Source: Bacillota bacterium (GTDB taxonomy: Bacteria; Bacillota; Clostridia; Acetivibrionales; DSM-1351). From it: 51,188 nucleotides of DNA. Positions 24,390 to 32,185 of this stretch are shown here, one piece after another (positions within the stretch are counted from its first letter, which is position 1; each line of letters starts with the position of its first letter). A program made the translations under genes and the position numbers. The DNA lies in NCBI GenBank assembly GCA_023415305.1, contig JAEZKZ010000006.1, forward strand, positions 1 to 51,188, written 5' to 3'. Under the pieces are notes generated by a model. The model saw nothing but the letters and a program-made list of their open reading frames with translations, did not search any database and was not told the DNA's origin.

Positions 24390-24750
24390 TACACTTGAGC
24401 TTTTATTAAAAATGGATATTCCCAACCTTCCACAGAAGGAATACAAGGTAAAAAGATTGAGCGGCTTATGCGGAGCACCGGTAGTTTTTAAACTGCAGGC
24501 GCTCCCATACAACACTGCTGCAGACATATCCAGAGCGCAGAAGGATGATATGGAGGTACATATCTTACTTGCCGGTATTGTTGAACCCGATTTAAAATCA
24601 TCTGAACTGATGGCGAGATATAGTGCTCCAACACCGGCAGAGATGATTAAAAAAATGCTGTTACCGGGAGAAATCACCGATATATCAAGAGCCATAGAAA
24701 GATTGTCCGGTTACCGTACTGACACAATCGAAGAGATTAAAAAAAAATAG
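24382..24750 (+). CDS. xkdN: Tail assembly chaperone (XkdN-like), frame 0 product
   Basis: This is a 122-residue acidic/helical protein of the XkdN type that would hold the tape measure protein during assembly. It ends EEIKKK at a run of nine A bases (24739-24747) followed at once by TAG. A -1 shift on that run opens 51 more codons (see next entry), as in the G/GT chaperone pairs of many tailed phages. Confidence 0.88.
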   Translation: MNNTLELLLKMDIPNLPQKEYKVKRLSGLCGAPVVFKLQALPYNTAADISRAQKDDMEVHILLAGIVEPDLKSSELMARYSAPTPAEMIKKMLLPGEITDISRAIERLSGYRTDTIEEIKKK

Positions 24751-24902
24751 AGAATGATCCTGAAACACAGTTAATGTACTATTTATTCAATAAGCATAAC
24801 ATAATGCCGGGCTCTTATTACAACCTGCCTGAAGGCGATAAGGTTGTAATAAGGGCCTTTTTTGAATACAAAATAGATAATATGAAAAGGCAGGTGAGGT
24901 AA
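24747..24902 (+). CDS. Frameshift extension of the tail chaperone (T domain)
   Basis: The -1 frame after the A9 run reads IENDPETQLMYYLFNKHNIM and then PGSYYNLPEGDKVVIRAFFE through to VR and TAA. It contains no internal stop and has no SD of its own. The text resembles T domains that bind the tape measure protein. The stop TAA abuts the TTG start of the tape measure gene. A programmed -1 frameshift is inferred from these features. Confidence 0.75.
   Translation: MENDPETQLMYYLFNKHNIMPGSYYNLPEGDKVVIRAFFEYKIDNMKRQVR
24810..24863 (+). terminator. Strong intrinsic terminator inside the frameshift extension
   Basis: GGCTCTTATTACAACCT (24810-24826) pairs fully with AGGTTGTAATAAGGGCC (24841-24857), a 17-bp stem with one G-U pair, followed by six Ts (24858-24863). 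It lies within the T-domain codons, just before the tape measure gene. Confidence 0.7.
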
Positions 24903-26939
24903 TTGGGCAGGGGTATAAGCATTGAAATCACAGTGAAGGATAATTATTCGCAGGCAATTTCCACCATGCGCAATGCAAATCAGGCTTTTAATAAGGATTT
25001 GGCTGGTCTTACATCTAAACTTGATGCACTCAACAAAAATAAAATAACTTTAAAAGTTGAGACTGATAAGTTAAAAGCGGAGTTGAAGGAAGCTGAAAAG
25101 CAGTTTATGGCAACTGGAAAATCAGCAGACAAACTTAAACTACAGATGGCAAACCAGAAATATGAGAATGCCAGGAGAAACTTGGATTTAGTAGCAAAGA
25201 ACGCTCGTCAGGCTGAAAAGGATATAAGGACACTGGAACAGACAACCAGCAAGGTAGACAAAAAAGATGGAAAAGGTAAAGTGGCTTCCGGGCTGGCTCA
25301 GCAGGCAGGCGAAGCACTAGTCGGAGCGGCTGGAACTTATGTAAACAGCGCATTTGGTTCTGAAGCCGGTACCATGTTCTCCAGTGTTGCATCATCTGCA
25401 ATGGCAGGGGCAGTTATGGGTGCAGTTGCCGGGCCGATAGGTATAGCTGTTGGGGCAGCAGTGGGGGGATTGACAGGTGCCATATCCGGTGCCACTAAAA
25501 ATTTTGAAAAAAAAGATGAGTATTTTAAACAGTATTATCAAGATCAGTATAACAGGATTCAAGAGGGACAAAGTAATGACCTTAATAGTGGGATAACTTT
25601 AGCGGCTTCAAGAGAAACAGATAAAGTTCAATTTTCCTCTTTACTGGGTGGAGATGAAAATGCAAACGATTACTTGAAACAAGTATCAGAGCTCGCAATA
25701 AAATCACCCTTTAAACATGATGATTTAACAACACTAAGTAAAACCCTGCTGAAACAGGGAAATAAGAAGGATGGAATACTGACCTTACTCGAAAACATAG
25801 GTTATGCCGGTTCTGCACAGGGAATGTCTACTGAAAACATGACTTTGTTAGCTACATCGCTGGGCAGCATAAATAGTAAAGATAAAGTAACACAGGAGGA
25901 TCTTGACCCGTTACTGAAGAATGGAATTAACGTTTGGGAATATTTATCCAAGGCTTCATGGGCTTCTGAAAAGACCGCAAAACAAGTTAAAGATATGGTA
26001 TACAGTGGATTAATACCGGGTGAAAAAGTCGCTCAAGCCATATCTGAAAATTTGGGTAAGGATTATAGCGGAGGTATTGGAAAATATGGCGATACATATT
26101 CTGAACTTGTCAGCAATGTTGAAGAGGCTCAAAATGAAATGAACAAGGCCATGGGTGAAGGGTATACCGAGGAGCGTAAAGAAGGACTTAACAACCAACT
26201 TGAATTTCTCGGTGGAGATAGCGGCGCTAAGATGCAGGAAGCCTATAAAAAAATGGGGCAGTGGAAGGCATCACTTGAAAATAAAAGTGAGGAATACAAA
26301 AGTGACGCACTAAATGCCGTAATGAACGGTGGCGACTACATTTCCAAATTCAGTGATGAGAAAGTCAAGGCCCGACTGGCCCAAATGCACCAGGAATATA
26401 TCCAGTATTCAGCATCAGGCACTAAAGATGCCGGACAAAAACAGGGAGCTTTGCTCGCTGAGGCAAAGGCTATCGCTGAAAATGAGTATAATGGCAGCGA
26501 TGAAGCACAATTGGCACTTAAGACAAATAAAACCCTTGCTGAAAATATAAAAAATGATGCTGGGGTAAATGAATCATATTGGGATGCAGGATATCAAATG
26601 GGTATGCAGTTCTCGCTGGGATTGGCATCTGCAAAGCAAGAAAACAGATTTAGTTCTTTGACTGGTTCTGTTAGTGATAGAGTGAAAATATTGATTGAAC
26701 AGTCTTCGAATGTTAAGGCTAAAGCTTACGGCTTAAGCTATGTACCCTATGACAATTTTCCTGCCATATTGCATGAAGGCGAGAGAGTGCTTACAGCAAG
26801 TGAAAACCGGGCGTATGGACGGAGCAGTGCTCCTATAATAACCGGTAATTCGTTTACAATCCGGGAAGAGGCTGATGTACAAAGAATTGCAGCAGAACTT
26901 GTTCGGCAAATGAACAAAGCGTATGAACTGGCGTTTTGA
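24903..26939 (+). CDS. Tail tape measure protein (XkdO-like)
   Basis: This 678-residue protein sets tail length. The N-terminal half is coiled coil (about 1-130, many KLKAELKEAEKQ-type heptads). A Gly/Ala-rich hydrophobic hairpin follows (AVMGAVAGPIGIAVGAAVGG, about residues 170-200), typical of tape measure proteins. The C-terminal part contains SYVPYDNFPAILHEGERVLTASEN, the common tape measure end motif. It is short compared with PBSX XkdO (over 1,300 residues), predicting a short tail. It starts at TTG right after the frameshift stop codon. Confidence 0.9.
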   Translation: MGRGISIEITVKDNYSQAISTMRNANQAFNKDLAGLTSKLDALNKNKITLKVETDKLKAELKEAEKQFMATGKSADKLKLQMANQKYENARRNLDLVAKNARQAEKDIRTLEQTTSKVDKKDGKGKVASGLAQQAGEALVGAAGTYVNSAFGSEAGTMFSSVASSAMAGAVMGAVAGPIGIAVGAAVGGLTGAISGATKNFEKKDEYFKQYYQDQYNRIQEGQSNDLNSGITLAASRETDKVQFSSLLGGDENANDYLKQVSELAIKSPFKHDDLTTLSKTLLKQGNKKDGILTLLENIGYAGSAQGMSTENMTLLATSLGSINSKDKVTQEDLDPLLKNGINVWEYLSKASWASEKTAKQVKDMVYSGLIPGEKVAQAISENLGKDYSGGIGKYGDTYSELVSNVEEAQNEMNKAMGEGYTEERKEGLNNQLEFLGGDSGAKMQEAYKKMGQWKASLENKSEEYKSDALNAVMNGGDYISKFSDEKVKARLAQMHQEYIQYSASGTKDAGQKQGALLAEAKAIAENEYNGSDEAQLALKTNKTLAENIKNDAGVNESYWDAGYQMGMQFSLGLASAKQENRFSSLTGSVSDRVKILIEQSSNVKAKAYGLSYVPYDNFPAILHEGERVLTASENRAYGRSSAPIITGNSFTIREEADVQRIAAELVRQMNKAYELAF

Positions 26940-26968
26940 TTGTATATACAAACCATAAATGATATAAT
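26940..26968 (+). promoter_or_regulatory. Promoter of the lipoprotein gene
   Basis: TTGTAT (26940-26945), 17 bp, TATAAT (26963-26968), in the gap after the tape measure gene. It would let the lipoprotein gene be read independently of the tail operon. Confidence 0.6.
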
Positions 26969-27008
26969 ATAACAATGTTTTACAAATTTACCTAAAAGGA
27001 GATTTATT

Positions 27009-28166
27009 GTGAAAAAAATTTTATCATTAATTTACATTATTGTTGTAATATTATCCATTTTGGTTGGGTGTGGGACAAGCGATGTTGCAAAAAATACAGA
27101 ATCTAAAGCTTCTATAGATTCCGCCACAGCAACAGATTCTTCAGTGACTACAAAAGAGTTGTCTGAGAATTCTAATATAACTAAAGACATTGAAAAAAAA
27201 CCTGAATCCGAGCAACTTAAGTATTTTAATTTTACAGTAGATGAATTTGTATCATATTTTGATAAAGCGCTAACAGCTAAAGGTCTTAAAACAGTTATAA
27301 AAGATAAGCCTGATGTAGAAGGAAGATCTTTTTATGAGTATGGAAACGTTAATCTTTATAGTTATTATTGGGAAACGGGTGGCGTTATGTATATATATGC
27401 CGATAAGGACGATAACAAGGTAATAAACGTAAGCCTAAATGCGGATACCAATATACTTAAAGATTTAAGTAAATTTTATTTTTGTATAGGACTAGTAACA
27501 GGAATGATCGATCCGAATTCAGCTAAGGAGGTAAGTAACAAGCTAAATGTGAACAACAGTTCTAAGGATACAGTTACGATAGCTACAGGGGAAAACGGGG
27601 ATTACATCTATTCGGTAGACAATGGTAATTTAATGCTTCTTATATCCCCTGTGACTATAAAGGAGTCCCCAAAAAATATAAAAACGACTGAAGAATTTGA
27701 GAAAAAACCTGAATCCAACAAACTCACGTATTTTGACCATACTGTAGATGAATTTGTAGCATTTTTTGACAAAACACTGATAGAGAAGGGTTTTGGAACA
27801 ATTATAAACGAAAAGTTCAATATAAAAGAAGGTACTATTGATGATTATGGTGACATCAATACCTATTATTATTATTGGGAAACGGGTGGAATCCTTATTT
27901 TACAGGCTAACAAAGAGGATAACAGGTTAATCAAGGTGATTTTAAGTGCTGATACCAATGTACATAAAAACGTAGATGAATTCTATTTTTGTTTAGGACT
28001 AGTAAAGGGAATGCTCGAGCCGAATTCAGGTAAAGAGTTAACCCAAAAGCTTAATCTGTTAAATAATTCAGAAGATGCAATTACTACGGCTACTGGGAAA
28101 TACGGAGAATTTATTTATTCGGTAGACGGTGGCAATTTAATGCTTATTGTAACCCCAAAAAAATAA
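27009..28166 (+). CDS. Lipoprotein with duplicated domain, moron-like
   Basis: This 385-residue exported lipoprotein has signal peptide KKILSLIYIIVVILSILVGC with the lipobox cysteine near residue 21 and a Ser/Thr-rich linker. Two copies of a domain of about 155 residues follow. They share KPES..L.YF..TVDEFV..FDK, YYWETGG, SADTN or NADTN, FYFC.GLV.GM..PNS, and Y.YSVD.GNLML. I do not recognise the domain. It starts at GTG after AAAAGGAG, with its own promoter before it and terminator after it. Its place inside a tail operon suggests a moron, possibly self-protection (inference). Confidence 0.85.
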   Translation: MKKILSLIYIIVVILSILVGCGTSDVAKNTESKASIDSATATDSSVTTKELSENSNITKDIEKKPESEQLKYFNFTVDEFVSYFDKALTAKGLKTVIKDKPDVEGRSFYEYGNVNLYSYYWETGGVMYIYADKDDNKVINVSLNADTNILKDLSKFYFCIGLVTGMIDPNSAKEVSNKLNVNNSSKDTVTIATGENGDYIYSVDNGNLMLLISPVTIKESPKNIKTTEEFEKKPESNKLTYFDHTVDEFVAFFDKTLIEKGFGTIINEKFNIKEGTIDDYGDINTYYYYWETGGILILQANKEDNRLIKVILSADTNVHKNVDEFYFCLGLVKGMLEPNSGKELTQKLNLLNNSEDAITTATGKYGEFIYSVDGGNLMLIVTPKK

Positions 28167-28174
28167 TTTATTGT

Positions 28175-28206
28175 AAAAAAGCATCCGTTGAGGGTGCTTT
28201 TTTCAT
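28175..28206 (+). terminator. Terminator of the lipoprotein gene
   Basis: AAAAAAGCATCC, GTTGA, GGGTGCTTTTTT: a 12-bp stem with a T run, 9 bp after the stop codon and before the next tail gene. Confidence 0.85.
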
Positions 28207-28228
28207 AGTAAAAGGAAGTGACAAAATA

Positions 28229-28858
28229 ATGAGATTTAGTTTCATAGACACTGAAAAAAATATAGAGCATATATTACCCGTAACACCCGCAAGCTTTGAA
28301 ATATCTCACGGAATTAACGTCGAGACAATAAATATACACACTAAAGGTGACATTGCCATAGCAGGATATAACCTGGCATCCACGTTTAAAGTAGACTGCA
28401 TGTTTCCGGCACAGAAGTATTCTTTTTGTCAGCCTACAGCTGAATTAAAACCATATGCATATGTCAAGATGTTTGAGAATTGGTGCGACAAACACACCAT
28501 TTTGAGATACATAATCTCAGATACAATTGTTAACGTTCCAGTCCTTATAACAGACGTTACATACAGAGAAAAAGACGGTACAGGTGATGTATATGCCACT
28601 ATAACAATGCGTAATTACAGAGAGTTATCAACTGTTCAGAAAAACAATACCGGAAACAACAGCCGAAGTACGGAAAAACCTGCTCCAACAGCTAAAAGTT
28701 ATATTATCAAGCGGGGTGATACTCTGAGTGCAATTTGTAGAAAGCATTATGGCAATGCTGCACTTTACCCAAAGCTGGCCTTGGCTAATGGAATAAAAAA
28801 TCCACATCTTATTATTGCCGGGAAGACATTGAAGCTGCCCGACAAGAATTTGCTTTAA
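28229..28858 (+). CDS. xkdP: LysM tail/baseplate protein (XkdP-like)
   Basis: This 209-residue protein has an N-terminal baseplate/tail adaptor part of about 130 residues (ISHGINVETINIHTKGDIAIAG, FENWCDKHTILRYIISDT). After a Ser/Thr/Pro linker comes a C-terminal LysM domain (SYIIKRGDTLSAICRKHYGN...NGIKNPHLIIAGKTLKLP). LysM domains bind peptidoglycan. The order tape measure, xkdP, xkdQ matches PBSX once the lipoprotein insertion is removed. Confidence 0.92.
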   Translation: MRFSFIDTEKNIEHILPVTPASFEISHGINVETINIHTKGDIAIAGYNLASTFKVDCMFPAQKYSFCQPTAELKPYAYVKMFENWCDKHTILRYIISDTIVNVPVLITDVTYREKDGTGDVYATITMRNYRELSTVQKNNTGNNSRSTEKPAPTAKSYIIKRGDTLSAICRKHYGNAALYPKLALANGIKNPHLIIAGKTLKLPDKNLL

Positions 28859-28870
28859 AGGAGTGGGAAT

Positions 28871-29872
28871 ATGATTAAGCTTTATGTTTCCAGCAGCACC
28901 GGGACTTTAGATGTAACAGAACTGGTGCAGACAATTACATGGTCGGGCGATTATCAGCAGTGTTCCAGAACGCTTGAATTTGAACTGTTGTCATCACATA
29001 CTGATAAAAAAGTGCCTAAGGTGAAATGTGAACTTGGCTACGGTGTCGTTTTGATGCAGGATAACCGGGTATTGTTTGACGGTTTTATTTTTGAACGGCA
29101 AAAAAGCAGCGGCAGCAGTGCTATAAACATAACCTGTTATGACAGGGGTATTTATCTAAAACGTAATGAGGCTTCATATAGATTTCCTGGAATGACACCC
29201 GAAACTATAACAAAGAGAATATGTTCCGACTTTGGTATTGAAACAGGATCTATTGCTTCACCGAATATAAGTGTTAATCGTAATTTTATCGGAGTAAGCC
29301 TGTATAAAATTATACAGACAGCTTATACTTTAGCCTCAGAAGCAACCGGTAAGAAATATATGTTGCGATTTAGCGGTGCAAAGCTGAATGTTATTGAAAA
29401 GACTATTACCAATGAAACGATGGTTATCGAGGGCGGCAGCAATCTGATGTCGGCATCCACCACTGAAAGTATAGCAAACATGATAAACCAGGTGGTCATA
29501 TATAATGAAAACGACAAGCTGGTATCAACACAAAAGGATGCTGCTGCAATAAAGAAGTATGGGGTTTTGCAGAGCTATCTTAAGGAGTCGAAAGGTGAAA
29601 AAGGAATTGACAAGGCCAAGACAATTATTGCTGACAACGGAGTGAGTCAAAAAATTACAATTGAGAATTTAGGCAATACAGCAAACATTACAGGAGGAGC
29701 TGTTGTAGTCAGGGAACCATACACGGGTGTATACGGGCAGTTTTACATAGACAGCGATAGCCACACCTGGAAGAGGGGACAGTATTATAACAAGCTGGTA
29801 GTTAATTTTAAAAATATCATGGACGAGCAGGAAGTCGGAACTCTTCCGAATAGGGACGGAAGTAAAACATAA
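28871..29872 (+). CDS. xkdQ: Baseplate hub protein (XkdQ/gpD-like)
   Basis: This 333-residue homologue of phage late control gene D proteins forms the hub that connects tube and spike. Features: TELVQTITWSGDYQQCSRTLEFEL at the N-terminus, GFIFERQKSS, CYDRGIYLKRNEASYRF, and a C-terminal strand-rich part ending NGD-like in NRDGSKT. The SD is AAAGGAGTGGG. Confidence 0.92.
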   Translation: MIKLYVSSSTGTLDVTELVQTITWSGDYQQCSRTLEFELLSSHTDKKVPKVKCELGYGVVLMQDNRVLFDGFIFERQKSSGSSAINITCYDRGIYLKRNEASYRFPGMTPETITKRICSDFGIETGSIASPNISVNRNFIGVSLYKIIQTAYTLASEATGKKYMLRFSGAKLNVIEKTITNETMVIEGGSNLMSASTTESIANMINQVVIYNENDKLVSTQKDAAAIKKYGVLQSYLKESKGEKGIDKAKTIIADNGVSQKITIENLGNTANITGGAVVVREPYTGVYGQFYIDSDSHTWKRGQYYNKLVVNFKNIMDEQEVGTLPNRDGSKT

Positions 29873-29917
29873 CCCGAAAAGAATTGAAAGTATATGTGAA
29901 CGTCAGGAGGATAAAGC

Positions 29918-30175
29918 ATGGAAGATAATCCGTTTTCAAAGATAGTTAAAGCTATTCGTCAGGATAATATGGCACAGATACCCGCTGCATTCCGGATAGG
30001 AACGATTATTTCAGAAGAACCTGTAATACTTGATGTTGCAGGAACTATACAGGATGAAAAATGTCTGCTTAAAAACAGCCTTATAAATAGGTTCGAATTT
30101 GGCGACAAATTACTTCTGGTTCCCATTGAAGAGGAACAGAGATATATAATTATTTGCAAGGTGGTAAGTATATGA
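29918..30175 (+). CDS. xkdR: Baseplate protein, DUF2577 type (XkdR-like)
   Basis: This 85-residue OB-like protein (AAFRIGTIISEEPVILDVAGT, FGDKLLLVPIEEEQRYIIICKVV) sits between xkdQ and xkdS as in PBSX, where it is thought to be a small spike or hub part. The SD is CAGGAGGATAAAGC. It overlaps the next gene's start by 4 bp. Confidence 0.85.
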   Translation: MEDNPFSKIVKAIRQDNMAQIPAAFRIGTIISEEPVILDVAGTIQDEKCLLKNSLINRFEFGDKLLLVPIEEEQRYIIICKVVSI

Positions 30176-30594
30176 GTACAACACTTTTTCCAAGCATTCA
30201 ACCTCAAGTGGAGGACACAGTCTCGGAACTGGATTTATACAAAGAAATAAAATGGGATTTCCAAAACAACATACCAATTTATCAAAACGGCTCACCTGTC
30301 ATAGTTACTGGAAAGGAAGCCGTTTTTGTTTGGGCATGGAAAGCCCTGAATACTCCACGCTTCAGATACGAGATATATACGTGGAATTATGGTTGTGAAG
30401 CAGAGTCTCTAGTAGGGAAGCCTTTTACTGATGAATTAAAGCAGTCGGAGGCTGCCCGTTACGTGAAGGAATGTTTACTTGTCAATCGCTATATCACCGG
30501 CATAACAAATGTAACGGTTTTTTTTAGTGATGGTGCTATAGGAATAAACTGTACCTTAGAAACAGTTTATGGGGAGGGTGAATTAAATGTATGA
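30172..30594 (+). CDS. xkdS: Baseplate wedge protein, DUF2634/gp25-like (XkdS-like)
   Basis: This 140-residue protein shows VSELDLYKEIKWDFQNN and GKEAVFVWAWKALNTPRFRYEIYTWNYG, typical of the DUF2634 gp25-like family that joins sheath and wedge. I start at the ATG after AAGGTGGTAAGTAT. An upstream in-frame TTG lies in the previous gene. It overlaps baseplate J by 8 bp. Confidence 0.9.
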   Translation: MSTTLFPSIQPQVEDTVSELDLYKEIKWDFQNNIPIYQNGSPVIVTGKEAVFVWAWKALNTPRFRYEIYTWNYGCEAESLVGKPFTDELKQSEAARYVKECLLVNRYITGITNVTVFFSDGAIGINCTLETVYGEGELNV

Positions 30595-31633
30595 AAACTT
30601 AACAGTTGAAAGTATTAAAAGTGATATTCTAAGTAGACTTTCATCAGATATAAAGGTAAATGAAGGCAGCTATACAAATGACATGGTTAGCACAGTTGCT
30701 TATGAGTTATGGAAGGCTTACCAGTCTCTTGACGCGGTTGTCCCGATAGCCTTTATTGATGAAACCTCGGGAGAGTATATTGACAAAAGGTGCGCTGAAT
30801 ATGGTATTACTCGAAAAGCAGGAACAAAAGCAATGGCGGTGATCAAAATCACAGGGACAGACGGGACCTTGATACCGGCTGGAAAAGTGTTCCTCACTAC
30901 GGATGGGCTCCAATTCGAAACTGATGCAGCTGTAACTATAGCCTCAGGAGTTGCAGAAGTGACTGCAACAGCGACAGAAGCAGGGGATTTATATAATGTT
31001 GATGAAGGAACAATAACACAGCAGCTGGAAAGCCTGAGTGGTATAAGTACAGTTACAAATGATAAGGCAACAGGGGGCACTGACTCGGAAACCGACGCTG
31101 CACTTGTTAAGCGCTATTATGATTATTTACAGAATCCTGCAACCTCAGGCAATGAAGCGCATTATAGGAAGTGGGCACTTTCGGTTAATGGAGTTGGTGC
31201 TGCAAAGGTCAGGTCATTATGGAATGGCCCCGGTACCGTGAAGATTTTAGTAGTCAATAACGATAATAAGCCGGTAGATTCGACAATTGTACAAAACTGT
31301 GCAGACTACATAGAGACTAACAGGCCCATAGGGGCGACAGTAACAGTTGAAAGCGCTCAAGGATTGAGTATAAACGTAGAAGCTCATGTGATTTTAGATG
31401 GGACTACAACAATTGATAAGGTAAAAGCTGCATTTTTGGAGCAACTAAATATTTACTTAAGGAGTATCGCATTTGAAAAGTATACGCTGGTGTATAACCG
31501 TATAGCTTATATGCTGCTTGATATTGCCGGAGTAGCAGACTATACCTCACTTACAATTAACGGTGGTACCACGAATATAGCTATTGATGACAATCAAGTG
31601 CCGGTTTTAGGGAATGTCGAGGTGAACACATAA
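30587..31633 (+). CDS. xkdT: Baseplate J-like protein (XkdT-like)
   Basis: This 348-residue wedge subunit has a signature N-terminus (MVSTVAYELWKAYQSLDAVVPIAFIDETSGEYID), then IPAGKVFLTTDGLQFETD. The middle GGTDSETDAALVKRYYDYLQ and YRKWALSVNGVGAAKV motifs are those of baseplate J. The SD is GGGGAGGG. It ends 1 bp over the start of the next gene. Confidence 0.94.
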   Translation: MYENLTVESIKSDILSRLSSDIKVNEGSYTNDMVSTVAYELWKAYQSLDAVVPIAFIDETSGEYIDKRCAEYGITRKAGTKAMAVIKITGTDGTLIPAGKVFLTTDGLQFETDAAVTIASGVAEVTATATEAGDLYNVDEGTITQQLESLSGISTVTNDKATGGTDSETDAALVKRYYDYLQNPATSGNEAHYRKWALSVNGVGAAKVRSLWNGPGTVKILVVNNDNKPVDSTIVQNCADYIETNRPIGATVTVESAQGLSINVEAHVILDGTTTIDKVKAAFLEQLNIYLRSIAFEKYTLVYNRIAYMLLDIAGVADYTSLTINGGTTNIAIDDNQVPVLGNVEVNT

Positions 31634-32172
31634 TGGGGCTAATCGACTTATTACCTGATTACTATAAAAATAGTCGTGAAGTTATTGAACTTCAGGCAGC
31701 CTTTGAACATTGGACAGAGGCTTTAAAAGCATCCAAAGCTGATTTGTTTTTACAGTTTAATGTGAATTCGGCAACATCAGGTTTAACAATGTGGGAGAAG
31801 GCTCTCAAGCTGGAAACTGATATTACAAAACCATATGAGTTCAGGCGTACAAGGATATTAAGTAAATTAAGAGGTGCCGGGACTACTACAAAACAAATGA
31901 TTAAAAATGTTGCCGAAAGTTTTTCAAATGGCCAGGTTGATATCATTGAGTACAACAGTGGAGGCCGGTTTGTAGTCAAATTTGTGGGGACATTGGGTGC
32001 GCCGCCAAACCTTAATGATTTAAAAGCATCAATAGAAGAAATCAAACCAGCTCATTTAGCAGTAACGTATGCATATAGATACTTGACAATATCACAAGTG
32101 CAGGGTATGAAATTCCGTGAGCTTCAGGCCAGAAAGCTGACTGACTTTTCCCCGTTTATACCAATAATTTAA
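31633..32172 (+). CDS. xkdU: Baseplate protein, DUF2313/gpI-like (XkdU-like)
   Basis: This 179-residue protein starts LIDLLPDYYKNSREVIELQ, with KALKLETDITKPYEFRRTRILSKLRGAGTTT and a C-terminal IEEIKPAHLAVTYAYR, as in gpI/XkdU proteins that attach fibres to the baseplate. The start codon overlaps the stop of xkdT. Confidence 0.92.
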   Translation: MGLIDLLPDYYKNSREVIELQAAFEHWTEALKASKADLFLQFNVNSATSGLTMWEKALKLETDITKPYEFRRTRILSKLRGAGTTTKQMIKNVAESFSNGQVDIIEYNSGGRFVVKFVGTLGAPPNLNDLKASIEEIKPAHLAVTYAYRYLTISQVQGMKFRELQARKLTDFSPFIPII

Positions 32173-32185
32173 GGAGGTAATTTGT

